NCBI GenBank assembly: GCA_963665925.1
Contig: OY762511.1
Span: 3,472,001-3,536,000, forward strand
DNA: 64,000 bases
Direction: 5' to 3'
DNA from: G963665925 sp963665925
GTDB taxonomy: Bacteria; Bacillota; Clostridia; Peptostreptococcales; Acidaminobacteraceae
In this document: positions 8,338 through 16,966 of the stretch, one piece after another
Position numbering within the stretch: position 1 is the first letter of the stretch
Layout of the letters: each line of letters opens with the position of its first letter
Translations under genes and position numbers: made by a program
The notes under the pieces: model-generated
What the model saw: only the letters and a program-made list of their open reading frames with translations
Databases searched by the model: none
Told to the model about the DNA's origin: nothing

Positions 8338-9438
8338 ATGAACGAGTCATATGTTTTTAAAATGTATGAAGCTTTGCATGCTATGCCGGAAAAATCTCTT
8401 GAGGAAGAGAAAACAGCAGCATTTATTGCAAACGAACTAGAAAAAATGAATCTTAATGTAAGACGAAATTTTGCAGGGCACATTGTTGTGGGAGAACTGG
8501 ACAGCGGGAAACCGGGAACGGTATTAGCCATGCGTGCGGATATGGATGCACTCGAATTTTCTATTGACAACAAGACGCAGTATATCCATGCATGTGGTCA
8601 TGACGCAAATGCAGCTATGTTGCTTGCAAGTGCAAAGCGTATTACGGATCAAGGTATTTCAAAAGGGAAAGTGAAGTTTGTTTTTCAACCAGCAGAAGAA
8701 ACAGGAGACGGTGCAATTATGGTCGTCAATAGCGGTGTCTTAGATGAAGTTGATGAAGTTGTCGGCGTACATTTAAGACCAATCGCAGAAGCAAGGGTAG
8801 GTCAAGCCACACCAGCACTTTTTCATGGTGCATCCAGAATGACAGAGTACAAAATAACCGGCAAAGCATCACATGGTGCACGTCAGCATCTTGGAATCAA
8901 TGCTATTGATGCAGCTGCCCTGGCTGTCAATGCAATCAATGCAGTACGCGTTGACCCACGTGTTTCTCATTCTGCTAAAGTGACAGGTATTCACTCTGAC
9001 GGTACAGCATTCAACATTATTCCAGAATCGGTGCACATAAGACTTGATTTAAGAGCACAAACAAACGAAGTAATGGATGAACTAGTATCACAAGTCCAAA
9101 GGGCGATTGAAAGAAGTGTTGAATCAATTGGTGCTAAAGCTGAAGAGGTGTTCAGTAATCTTTTGCCGGCATCTGAATATGATCAGGAAATGATTGAAGA
9201 TGCACGTGCATCGATTGTGTCTATTCTGGGAAGCTCACTTGATCCTATTGTAACGCCAGGTGGAGAAGACTTTCACAATTTCACTAAAATGCTGGATTTG
9301 AAAGCAACTTATATTGGAGTTGGAGCGGACTTATCACCGGGATTACATAAGCCTGAAATGACTTTTGACTTTAAAGCACTTGAACATGGGGAAGCGATTC
9401 TAACTGAATTCGCATTTAGAAGAATAGGAAAGGTATAG
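8338..9438 (+). CDS. M20 family metal-dependent amidohydrolase
   Basis: The 366-residue protein resembles aminobenzoyl-glutamate/IAA-amino-acid-type amidohydrolases (M20D). Metal ligands are visible in MRADMDALEF, HACGHDANAAMLL (about residues 83-95) and QPAEETGDGA. The dimerisation domain includes GKASHGARQHLGINAIDAAA. GGEDFHNF near the C-terminus matches the family. It would release an amino acid or acid from an amide-linked substrate in the cytosol. The start follows AAGGAGGTGG. It lies 8 bases upstream of a carrier gene, so the pair probably imports and cleaves one N-acyl amino acid or dipeptide. The true substrate cannot be read from sequence. Confidence 0.85.
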   Translation: MNESYVFKMYEALHAMPEKSLEEEKTAAFIANELEKMNLNVRRNFAGHIVVGELDSGKPGTVLAMRADMDALEFSIDNKTQYIHACGHDANAAMLLASAKRITDQGISKGKVKFVFQPAEETGDGAIMVVNSGVLDEVDEVVGVHLRPIAEARVGQATPALFHGASRMTEYKITGKASHGARQHLGINAIDAAALAVNAINAVRVDPRVSHSAKVTGIHSDGTAFNIIPESVHIRLDLRAQTNEVMDELVSQVQRAIERSVESIGAKAEEVFSNLLPASEYDQEMIEDARASIVSILGSSLDPIVTPGGEDFHNFTKMLDLKATYIGVGADLSPGLHKPEMTFDFKALEHGEAILTEFAFRRIGKV

Positions 9439-9446
9439 GTGAGAAA

Positions 9447-10871
9447 ATGGAAGCGAGAGCTATGAAAAACAAGACGCCTGAACCGGCGCCAAGAAAGAAG
9501 TTCAAAGTACCCAATGCGTATACATTAATTATTATGTTCATTATTGCCTCAGCACTTATGACATACATTATACCTGCAGGTGAATATAATACTTATTTGG
9601 ATGAAGCAACGGGAAGAAATATTGTTGATGCGACAACATATCACCATGTGGATCGTTCGCCCATCGGTGTAGGGGATTTCCTATTGTCGATTCCAGAGGG
9701 CCTTATGGGTGCAGCGGGCATGATATTTCTTGTATTCCTGATTGGTGGCTTCTTTCAAATCATCAATGATACAGGGTCAATTGATGCTGCAATCAATGTA
9801 CTTGTGCAGAAACTGGGTGATAAATCTATTTTAGTCATACCGATCGTTATGGCGATTATGTCATTACTCGGTGCGCTTGGTATTATTGTAAATGCTGTAA
9901 TTGCATTTATTCCAATAGGTCTTGCGCTTTCTAAAAAATTGAAGCTGGACCCAATAGCGGGTATGGCAGTTATGTATCTAGGGGCTTTTACGGGCACTAC
10001 AACGACACCAATGGGATATTACAACACTATGCTTGCTCAGACAATTTCTGGACTTGAACCTCTGTCGGGTTTTGCCTTCAGAGCTGCTGTATGGTTCATT
10101 GTATACTTGGTGACGGTGGTTTATGTACTTCGTTATACCAAAAAAATTCAAAATGATCCAAGTGCAAGTATTTACAATAATTTCGATATGGAATCCGGAT
10201 TGAGAACAGATGAAGGTTCATTGGCATTCAACTGGAGACACGCCATTGTCCTTATTGCACTCATTGCTGGTTTTACAATTTATGCTTATGGCTCTTTCAA
10301 ATTGAAGTGGGGCATTAATTATCTAAGTGCAACAATGATGGCAGTTGCGCTCATTAGTGGTCTTGTAACGCGTACGCATCCAGATGATATGGCTGTATCG
10401 TTTATTGAGGGATGTAAGAGCATGGTATTTGGGGCGCTTGTAATAGGTTTTGCTAAGGCGATTACGATTGTTCTTACAGATGGTAAAATCATACATTCCA
10501 TCATCTACTATATGTCATTACCACTAAAAGAACTTCCATCTATGATTTCAGCAGTGTTCATGTTCTTGATGAATCTTGTATTCAACTTCTTTGTACCATC
10601 AGGATCAGGTCAGGCGATGATCGTTATGCCACTTATGGCACCACTTTCTGATGTTGTACATGTGACGCGCCAAGTAGCCGTTTCTGCATATCTGTATGGT
10701 GATGGATTTTCAAATACCATTATTCCAACCTCTGGCGTGCTTATGGGTGCACTAGGTGTTGCAAAAATCCCATGGCAAAAATGGCTGAAGTTCCAATTGC
10801 CTTTATTTGGACTCTGGGTGCTTATAGGTACAGTGGCAATTATTATTGGAACTCTGGTTGGTTGGTCTTAG
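9447..10871 (+). CDS. YfcC/DcuC-family membrane carrier
   Basis: The 474-residue protein has about 12 membrane segments. Family features of the YfcC group (PF03606, basic amino-acid or C4-dicarboxylate carriers) are visible: IMFIIASALMTYIIPAGEY near the start, FLIGGFFQIINDTGSIDAAI and FFVPSGSGQAMIVMPLMAPL. The start at 9447 follows AGGTGAG; an in-frame ATG 15 bases downstream is less well placed. Joint transcription with the M20 hydrolase from the sigma-54 promoter suggests it imports that enzyme's substrate or exchanges its product. A strong terminator follows. Confidence 0.85.
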   Translation: MEARAMKNKTPEPAPRKKFKVPNAYTLIIMFIIASALMTYIIPAGEYNTYLDEATGRNIVDATTYHHVDRSPIGVGDFLLSIPEGLMGAAGMIFLVFLIGGFFQIINDTGSIDAAINVLVQKLGDKSILVIPIVMAIMSLLGALGIIVNAVIAFIPIGLALSKKLKLDPIAGMAVMYLGAFTGTTTTPMGYYNTMLAQTISGLEPLSGFAFRAAVWFIVYLVTVVYVLRYTKKIQNDPSASIYNNFDMESGLRTDEGSLAFNWRHAIVLIALIAGFTIYAYGSFKLKWGINYLSATMMAVALISGLVTRTHPDDMAVSFIEGCKSMVFGALVIGFAKAITIVLTDGKIIHSIIYYMSLPLKELPSMISAVFMFLMNLVFNFFVPSGSGQAMIVMPLMAPLSDVVHVTRQVAVSAYLYGDGFSNTIIPTSGVLMGALGVAKIPWQKWLKFQLPLFGLWVLIGTVAIIIGTLVGWS

Positions 10872-10931
10872 TATTTACAAAAGTAACTGCTATCAAAATA
10901 ATGATTTTGAAACTCTATCCATTAGCTAAGT

Positions 10932-10975
10932 CAGGTCTATGTATCTTTGATTATAAGATACATAGACCTGTTTTC
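10932..10975 (+). terminator. Strong terminator after the M20-YfcC operon
   Basis: A perfect 16-bp stem (10932-10947 with 10955-10970) around a 7-base loop is followed by TTTTCATTT. The remaining ~160 bases before the next promoter hold a small dyad (TTTCTCA-TAT-TGAGAAA near 11014) and nothing else recognisable. Confidence 0.88.
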
Positions 10976-11137
10976 ATTTACTGAAGTCTTATGCATTATT
11001 TGAAATGATATGTTTTCTCATATTGAGAAAGTAGAATTCTGAGTGACTTTGAAGCTCTGGATCTTACCTTATATCGAAAAATGAAAGAATATGGTCTCCA
11101 ATAAAGCCGAGTGAGAGTTTTGTTCATTTCGTAGTGC

Positions 11138-11166
11138 TTTACTCGGGTATGTAGCGATGCTATAAT
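11138..11166 (+). promoter_or_regulatory. Promoter of the duplicated lipoprotein gene
   Basis: TTTACT (11138-11143), a 17-base spacer and TATAAT (11161-11166) lie 46 bases upstream of the ATG. The -35 is imperfect and the -10 is consensus. Confidence 0.65.
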
Positions 11167-11211
11167 TTTATCAAGCCAAACAGTTGGCTGTACTACATAG
11201 GAGGGGAAGAC

Positions 11212-12210
11212 ATGAAAAAGTTTGTTACATTTTTAGCAATGATGGTTCTCGTTGTTGGTTCGCTGGCAGGCTGCGGAGCGAAAGAAGAAGCAGCACCTGC
11301 ACCGGAAGCTGCACCGGAAGCTGCACCGGAAGCTACTGAAGCAGCAGAGCCTGCAGCAGCTGATGTTGATGCAGTTACGACAGCTTCAATCGTCAATGAT
11401 GCAGACGCACTGGTAAATGCACTGAGTGCTGATGGCGCATGGATTGCAGCATCGCTAAACGATCTTTCATACGACAAGGAAATTGTTGTAGAAGGTGAGT
11501 TTATCAATAAGGAGAAGGTTGCTAGAAAGCTTGCGCTTTATACGCAGGACGAAAACCATAAGATCACTGCATCCTTTAAACTGACAGCGCCTAAGATGAC
11601 AGTTAAGAGCGAAAACTTCCGTATTCAAGGCGGTACTTTTGTAGGCGATGTATACGTTGAAGCAAACGGATTCAATCTGCGCGCTGGCGGCGTTGACGGG
11701 AACGTATATTTTGCAAGCAAGGAAGCGCTTGACACATTCCTGATGAACGACGATGCTTTCATTACTGGAACGGTTAAGGTAGCAGATGTTGACGTTGTAA
11801 CAAGTGCATCTCTTGTTGTCGATGCAAACGACCTAGTGAAGGGTCTTTCGGCTGACGGTACTTGGATTGTTGCTGCTTACAACAACATGGCGATTGCTAA
11901 TGAAATCGTTGTTGATGGTGAGTTCATCCATAGAGATGCTGTAGCAAGAAAGCTTGCGCTTTATACACAAGACGAGGAAAGAAACATCACTGCATCATTC
12001 ACAGTTTCTGCACCTAAGATGACTGTTAAGAGTGAGAACTTCCGTATTCAAGGCGGAACTTTCAAGGGTGATGTTGTCGTAGAAGCGAACGGCTTCAATC
12101 TGGTTGCTGCTCAAATCGATGGTAACCTCTACTTTGCATCTCAAGAAGCAATGGATACGTTTGTAATTTCTGATGACAGTACGGTAACAGGTGAGACTGC
12201 AGTTCAATAG
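11212..12210 (+). CDS. Lipoprotein with two tandem 141-residue repeats, function unknown
   Basis: The 332-residue protein has a lipoprotein signal (lipobox LAGC, Cys21) and a Pro/Ala/Glu linker (EAAPEAAPEA). Two near-identical units follow, each beginning DVD (about residues 51 and 192). Each contains VARKLALYTQDE, APKMTVKSENFRIQGGTF and VEANGFNL. The glycine/asparagine-spaced short strands (GTF.GDV.VEANGFNL....DGN.YFAS) suggest a beta-solenoid, somewhat like polymer-forming or bactofilin-like repeats. It is probably anchored outside the membrane. The gene stands alone, with its own promoter (SD GGAGGGG) and terminator. I do not recognise a named family. Confidence 0.85.
   Translation: MKKFVTFLAMMVLVVGSLAGCGAKEEAAPAPEAAPEAAPEATEAAEPAAADVDAVTTASIVNDADALVNALSADGAWIAASLNDLSYDKEIVVEGEFINKEKVARKLALYTQDENHKITASFKLTAPKMTVKSENFRIQGGTFVGDVYVEANGFNLRAGGVDGNVYFASKEALDTFLMNDDAFITGTVKVADVDVVTSASLVVDANDLVKGLSADGTWIVAAYNNMAIANEIVVDGEFIHRDAVARKLALYTQDEERNITASFTVSAPKMTVKSENFRIQGGTFKGDVVVEANGFNLVAAQIDGNLYFASQEAMDTFVISDDSTVTGETAVQ
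11362..12207 (+). repeat. In-frame tandem duplication, 2 x 423 bp
   Basis: Unit 1 is 11362-11784 and unit 2 is 11785-12207, exactly 141 codons each. Identical DNA blocks persist (for example ACTTCCGTATTCAAGGCGG), while other parts have diverged mostly at third positions. This points to a duplication kept under protein-level selection. Confidence 0.85.
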
Positions 12211-12246
12211 TTGAATTGCGATCTATCCGAATAAGTACACGAACTC

Positions 12247-12288
12247 AAGGACGCATAAGTCAGTATTTTCTGGCCTATGTGTCCTTTT
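12247..12288 (+). terminator. Terminator of the duplicated lipoprotein gene
   Basis: AAGGACGCATA pairs with TATGTGTCCTT (one G-T pair), followed by TTTT. Confidence 0.7.
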
Positions 12289-12294
12289 ACATAT

Positions 12295-12322
12295 TTGGAA
12301 TAAGACGTGGACTTGTTATAAT
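12295..12322 (+). promoter_or_regulatory. Candidate promoter of homoserine dehydrogenase gene
   Basis: TTGGAA (12295-12300), 16 bases, then TATAAT (12317-12322) preceded by TGT, an extended -10. It lies about 68 bases upstream of the ATG. Confidence 0.55.
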
Positions 12323-12389
12323 GGAATGTAGGTTAATGACATACAATGGGGTAAAGTGAAATACTTGCATATTCATAGGGGGAACTTAA

Positions 12390-13421
12390 ATGAAAACACT
12401 TAGATTGGCTATGTTGGGGTTTGGAAATGCCGGTAAGGCATTTGGAGAACTCATTTTGAAGTATGACAAACGTATTAAGGAAGAATTTGGTATGGAAGTC
12501 CGCATTACAGCTGCTGTTACAGGTAGCAGAGGGACTGTTGTAAATCCAGAAGGTATGGATATCCGTCGCGCTATTGATGACTTGAACACGACAGGTAAAT
12601 TCTCGCCACAAACACCGGGACTGTGTGACATGGGTGCAATGGAAGTCCTGCAAAAGGCAGATTATGACGTTGCTGTTGAAATCACACCCCTTGACGTATT
12701 TACAGGACAACCGGCGCTTGACCATATTCGTACTGCCATGAAAAAAGGAAAGCATGTCATTATGGCAAACAAGGGGCCCCTTGCGCACGGTGCAAAGGAA
12801 CTGAAGGCTTTGGCAAGTGCAAACGATATACAGTTCTATTATGAGACGACGGTTATGGATGGAACGCCTATCTTCAACCTTGTGGACGAGACGCTTCCTT
12901 TTTGCAAAGTCCTTGAAATACGCGGTATATTGAATACCACGACAAATTTCATGCTTGAGGAAATGGCAGGTGGAAAAACGTATGAAGAAGCTATGGAAGA
13001 GGGTCGCAGACGTGGATTCGTTGAAGCTGATTCATCACTTGATATAGACGGCTGGGACGCAGCAGCCAAGCTGACTGCCCTCATGAATGTACTTATGGAT
13101 GCAGACCTGAAACCTCAGGATATAAAGCGGACAGGTATAGGCAATATCACACTTGGCGATATCGAAGAAGCGGGTGCGGACGGTAAGGTCATTAAGCTGA
13201 TCTGCAAGGGTTCTATTGTGGATGGAAAGCCGGTCGGCAGTGTTGAACCAGTTAGGATTCCTCTGAATCATGATTATGCTTCCATAAACGGAACCTCCTC
13301 TGTCGTCACGCTGGTTACGGACTTGATGGGTGCCGTAACGGTAACGGAGCATGACCCGGAAATCGAACAAACGGGATACGGTATTTTCAGTGACCTGCTT
13401 AGATTGATACGGAATCTGTAG
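12390..13421 (+). CDS. hom: Homoserine dehydrogenase, short form without ACT domain
   Basis: The 343-residue protein has an N-terminal Rossmann motif (MLGFGNAGKAFGE) and the family block KHVIMANKGPLA (about residues 121-132). The substrate and catalytic region shows GILNTTTNFML, EADSSLDIDGWDAAAKLTAL and the catalytic Lys in that helix. It reduces aspartate semialdehyde to homoserine for threonine and methionine synthesis. Many bacterial enzymes carry a C-terminal ACT domain for feedback control. That domain is absent here, so allosteric threonine inhibition may be missing or different. The gene appears monocistronic and ends in a strong terminator. A related oxidoreductase acting on another beta-semialdehyde cannot be fully excluded. 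Confidence 0.8.
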   Translation: MKTLRLAMLGFGNAGKAFGELILKYDKRIKEEFGMEVRITAAVTGSRGTVVNPEGMDIRRAIDDLNTTGKFSPQTPGLCDMGAMEVLQKADYDVAVEITPLDVFTGQPALDHIRTAMKKGKHVIMANKGPLAHGAKELKALASANDIQFYYETTVMDGTPIFNLVDETLPFCKVLEIRGILNTTTNFMLEEMAGGKTYEEAMEEGRRRGFVEADSSLDIDGWDAAAKLTALMNVLMDADLKPQDIKRTGIGNITLGDIEEAGADGKVIKLICKGSIVDGKPVGSVEPVRIPLNHDYASINGTSSVVTLVTDLMGAVTVTEHDPEIEQTGYGIFSDLLRLIRNL

Positions 13422-13436
13422 GTGCAATAAACAAGA

Positions 13437-13480
13437 AACCCCCATATTACTGATTTGACAGTAATGCGGGGGTTGTTTTT
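13437..13480. terminator. Terminator between convergent hom and ychF
   Basis: AACCCCC plus ATTACTG pairs with CAGTAAT plus GGGGGTT, with a loop of about 6 bases and one unpaired G. TTTTT follows on the plus strand. It serves hom, and could also act on the converging ychF transcript. Confidence 0.85.
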
Positions 13481-13523
13481 ATGTCTTGATTTAAATGCGT
13501 TTATAAGGCAGTGAAAGCTTAAT

Positions 13524-14615
13524 TTATACGTTGAATCTAAATAGAATTACATCGCCGTCCTGAACAATGTACTCTTTACCTTCAAGTCTTACGGCACCTT
13601 TTTCCTTGGCAGCAGACATTGTACCAAATTCGCTGAGTGCTTCAAAAGCGATAGTTTCCGCACGTATAAAGCCACGTTCGATATCTGTGTGGATTTTTCT
13701 GCCGGCCTGAGGCGCTTTAGTGCCTTTAATGATAGTCCATGCACGAACTTCCTGTGGGCCTGCAGTCAGGAATGAAATAAGACCAAGCAGGTGGTATGAA
13801 GCACGAACCAGTTTGTCGAGGCCTGACTCAGAAAGACCAAGATCCTCAAGGAAGGCCATTTTGTCTTCGTCATCAAGTTCGGAAATTTCCTGCTCGATTT
13901 GTGCGCAGATTGTGATAACCTCTGCATCTTCAGTAGCTGCAAAGTCACGAACTTCTTTAACATAATCATTGTCTTCGCCAGCAATCAGATCTTCCTCAGA
14001 CACATTTGCCACGTAAATGATTGGCTTGTAGCTCAGCATGTTCAGTGATTTTGCGAACTCTACCTCATCATCAGTAAGGTCCATTGTTCGTGCTGAAACG
14101 CCGCTTTCAAGAACCTCGGCAATTCTCTTTAGAAGGTCAAGTTCCTTCTGCTGTGTCTTGTCGCCCTTAACCGCTTTTTGAACGCGCTGGATACGGCGGT
14201 CAAGCATTTCAATATCAGAAAAAATAAGCTCAAGGTTAATGGTTTCAATGTCTTTTTTAGGACCGATTTCACCGTCAACGTGAACAACGTTGGCATCTTC
14301 GAAGCAACGCACAACATGTACAATCGATTCTACTTCTCGAATGTGGCTTAGGAATTTGTTTCCAAGGCCCTCGCCTTTGCTGGCGCCTTTAACCAGACCT
14401 GCAATATCGTAAAACTCAATTGCTGTTGGAACGATTTTCTTAGAGTCGTAAAGCTCTTTCAAGATATTCAGTCTTTTATCTGGTACAGAAACAACACCAA
14501 CGTTAGGATCTATCGTACAGAAAGGGTAATTGGCAGACTCTGCGCCAGCCTTTGTAATTGCATTGAAAAGTGTACTCTTGCCTACGTTTGGCAAACCTAC
14601 AATACCGAGTTTCAT
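13524..14615 (-). CDS. ychF: YchF/Ola1-type ATPase
   Basis: The protein has 363 residues, the standard length. The N-terminal P-loop is GLPNVGKSTLF (about residues 7-17), and YPFCTIDPNVG matches the family switch region. VDIAGLVKGASKGEGLGNKF follows as DIAGL. The C-terminal TGS-like domain includes TDIERGFIRAETI. The NKxD specificity motif is altered, as expected for an ATP-preferring Obg relative. YchF associates with ribosomes and stress responses. The start at 14615 follows AAAGGAAG; an upstream in-frame ATG would add 9 residues before the conserved MKLGIVG and is not used. Confidence 0.93.
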   Translation of the reverse strand: MKLGIVGLPNVGKSTLFNAITKAGAESANYPFCTIDPNVGVVSVPDKRLNILKELYDSKKIVPTAIEFYDIAGLVKGASKGEGLGNKFLSHIREVESIVHVVRCFEDANVVHVDGEIGPKKDIETINLELIFSDIEMLDRRIQRVQKAVKGDKTQQKELDLLKRIAEVLESGVSARTMDLTDDEVEFAKSLNMLSYKPIIYVANVSEEDLIAGEDNDYVKEVRDFAATEDAEVITICAQIEQEISELDDEDKMAFLEDLGLSESGLDKLVRASYHLLGLISFLTAGPQEVRAWTIIKGTKAPQAGRKIHTDIERGFIRAETIAFEALSEFGTMSAAKEKGAVRLEGKEYIVQDGDVILFRFNV

Positions 14616-14791
14616 TAAAATCTTCCTTTCATCATATATCATTAAAATAGAATTATTATATTCGCTAATTTATGCATACCTTAGAATTATATACGAAATG
14701 ATAGCAAGACGCAACAATATAGAGGATGGTCACGTAAAGGACACATTATCTCGTTATACTATTAACGAAAAGTAGGAAACGAGGTGTCCCG

Positions 14792-15547
14792 ATGAAAAGT
14801 TATCGGATTTGTTTTATAAGCTGCCTGATATTTGGCGCGTCCATGATCACATTGGCTATCGGCAGGGGAAAAACCGATTTTTATCATGTACTGCCTTTTA
14901 CACTGGGCGTCTTGTCGGCTGGTGCATGTGCTCTTTGCATATTCATGACCAGAAAACAAAAGGAAATCAACAAGCTGCTAATGGTAGACTGCAACCCCAA
15001 TGCCTATCTTGAGAAGATGAACAGGCTGGAACAGCAGGCCTACAGTGAAAAGTTCAGACGACTCATCAAAATAAACATTGCTGCCGGTCTTATATATTCA
15101 GGAGAGGTTGAGCAAGCTGTTTCCATATTGCAGAGTATCGCACTAAAGGGTCTCAGCCCCATGCACAAGGGTGTATATTACAACAATCTTGCATTTGCCT
15201 ATCTCATGATGAACAACACACAAGAGGCACAGAACATATTCAAGGACCATATTGGAGAAATGCTTGCCGCTGAGAGGGAGTTTACAATCCAGTCCTGTGC
15301 AAGGTGTACACAGGCCATTCTTGATTATAAGCAAAATAGAAAAGAAATTGCTAGAGAAACCCTTGACCGGCTTCTCAAGAAAGAGCTTCAACCCCTTCAA
15401 AAATCGGTGGCACTCTACTATAAGGGACTTATTCTCAATGAAGAGGGGAGCATTTCAACAATTGACACTTTTAAGGAAAGTGCGCGCTATGGTGGCGATA
15501 CAATCTTTGGAAAACTGTCAATAGGCGCTGTAGAGGGCTATTACTAG
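14792..15547 (+). CDS. Membrane-anchored TPR-like protein, unknown
   Basis: 251 residues. Two hydrophobic segments (about 7-24 and 32-51) form an N-terminal hairpin. A charged helical region of about 200 residues follows, with spacing that suggests tetratricopeptide repeats (for example YYNNLAFAYLMMNNTQEAQNIF). The repeat region is probably cytoplasmic and may hold a partner protein. The start follows GAGGTG. It is flanked by its own leader and a terminator, so context gives no partner. I do not recognise a family. Confidence 0.75.
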   Translation: MKSYRICFISCLIFGASMITLAIGRGKTDFYHVLPFTLGVLSAGACALCIFMTRKQKEINKLLMVDCNPNAYLEKMNRLEQQAYSEKFRRLIKINIAAGLIYSGEVEQAVSILQSIALKGLSPMHKGVYYNNLAFAYLMMNNTQEAQNIFKDHIGEMLAAEREFTIQSCARCTQAILDYKQNRKEIARETLDRLLKKELQPLQKSVALYYKGLILNEEGSISTIDTFKESARYGGDTIFGKLSIGAVEGYY

Positions 15548-15590
15548 TTAAGTTTAGGGCGTTTGAAAATGTAAAATAATTATGAACAGG

Positions 15591-15629
15591 AAAGGGACTG
15601 TGCGGCTTATGCTGGACGGTCCTTTTTTA
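15591..15629 (+). terminator. Terminator after the TPR-like gene
   Basis: AAAGGGAC pairs with GTCCTTTT across a loop of about 20 bases, leading into TTTTTT. Confidence 0.55.
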
Positions 15630-15688
15630 CACTGATATAATGAGAAATGGTGAAACTTCAACGAATACAATCGGGAAGGAATGACAAC

Positions 15689-16966
15689 ATGATTGATGAA
15701 ATCCGCGTCATAGAAATGGCGGATCAGGTTAAACTTCATCTCATTAAATCCAATAAGTTCAAAACGGACTTGATAGGTGTATATATAAAGAGACCACTTA
15801 ATGAAAAGGAAGCTACATATAATACACTGCTTACAAGAATTATGGAGCAGGGGACTGCAAGCTGGCCTACACTTAAAGACCTCAATAACAAGCTGGACAA
15901 TATGTATGGTGCGATTTTGTCCTGCGATGTAAACAAATACGGTGAAATGCACGCCCTTCAGTTCAAGCTGCAGCTTCCAAGTGAGAAGCTTCTGAAAAGC
16001 AAGGATCAGCTGGGTGGCGGTATTGAAATCATCAGCGAAGTTCTGAATCGTCCCTTTATGGTCGATGGCGTTTTTGACAAGGAAATATTCGACAATGAGG
16101 TAAGAAACCTCAGAGAAGAAATTCAGAGCAGGGTCAATGATAAAATGATGTATGCCTTGGAGCGCTGTACTGAATTTATGTGCGAGGAGGAACCTTTCCG
16201 CATCCATCAGTATGGTACGCTTGAAGAGCTTGAGACCATTACACAGGAAAAACTCGTAGAACACTATAATGAAGTCCTGCGTACTTCGCCTATTGATATT
16301 GTTCTCGTAGGCGATCTTAATTTTTCAAGGTCTGAACAGCTTGTAAGGGACAAGTTTGAAATTCAGCGTGGCCGCATCTTAAAGTTGCTTCCTTCAATTT
16401 TTGAGAAAACAATTCATGAGGTGCGCAGTGTCTCAGAAGATTTTGATGTGAGTCAGGCCAAGCTCACGATGGGCTTTAGAACCAATATTTCTTTTGACCA
16501 CCCCTTGTACAATGCCAGTGTGATTTTTTCTAACATATTGGGTGGGGGAGCAAGTTCAAAGCTCTTTAAAAATGTGAGAGAGAAAGCATCGCTTTGCTAT
16601 TATATCTTCTCAAGAGTTGAAAAATACAAGGGAATTATGCTGATCAGTTCAGGCATCGAAGCGGATAACAAGGCAAAGGCACTTGACCTTATTCAAATCG
16701 AGCTCGACAAAATGCGAACCGGACTCTTCGATGACAATGATATCAACATTTCAAAAGACGCACTTATGAGTGCTATTCGAAGCATATCCGACTATCCGAA
16801 TTCATTTATGAACTTCTATTATTCTCAGAAACTTGATGGTAAGAGCTTTGATTTGCAAGGCTTGCTCAAAAAAATCGAACTCGTAACAAAGGATGAAATT
16901 ATCGAAGCTGGCCGATTAATGGAACTGGACACGATTTATTTCCTCGCAAAGGAAGGACAAGCCTAA
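15689..16966 (+). CDS. yfmF: M16 peptidase-like protein YfmF, active site missing
   Basis: 425 residues with two M16 domains. The zinc motif HxxEH is absent: the corresponding region reads TRIMEQGTASWPTL. This is normal for the non-catalytic partner of an M16 pair. The family is named by its link to EF-P 5-aminopentanol modification in Bacillus (ymfF/yfmF). The start at 15689 follows GGAAGGAA; an open upstream ATG adds 14 unlikely residues. Its stop overlaps the yfmH start by 1 base, so the two are made together, probably as a heterodimer. The target peptide or protein is unknown. Confidence 0.82.
   Translation: MIDEIRVIEMADQVKLHLIKSNKFKTDLIGVYIKRPLNEKEATYNTLLTRIMEQGTASWPTLKDLNNKLDNMYGAILSCDVNKYGEMHALQFKLQLPSEKLLKSKDQLGGGIEIISEVLNRPFMVDGVFDKEIFDNEVRNLREEIQSRVNDKMMYALERCTEFMCEEEPFRIHQYGTLEELETITQEKLVEHYNEVLRTSPIDIVLVGDLNFSRSEQLVRDKFEIQRGRILKLLPSIFEKTIHEVRSVSEDFDVSQAKLTMGFRTNISFDHPLYNASVIFSNILGGGASSKLFKNVREKASLCYYIFSRVEKYKGIMLISSGIEADNKAKALDLIQIELDKMRTGLFDDNDINISKDALMSAIRSISDYPNSFMNFYYSQKLDGKSFDLQGLLKKIELVTKDEIIEAGRLMELDTIYFLAKEGQA

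Noticed and set aside
11278..11361. Ala/Glu/Pro-rich stretch as a separate repeat array
   Set aside because: It is a short low-complexity linker after the lipobox, as seen in many lipoproteins.
15647..15688. Longer N-terminus for YfmF, and similar extensions for alaS, mltG, mnmA, the flippase and pilB
   Set aside because: The downstream starts have better-spaced Shine-Dalgarno sequences and begin where family similarity begins; several extensions overlap terminators.
15689..16966. YfmF as a broken peptidase pseudogene
   Set aside because: The frame is intact and loss of HxxEH is normal for the partner subunit of M16 pairs.
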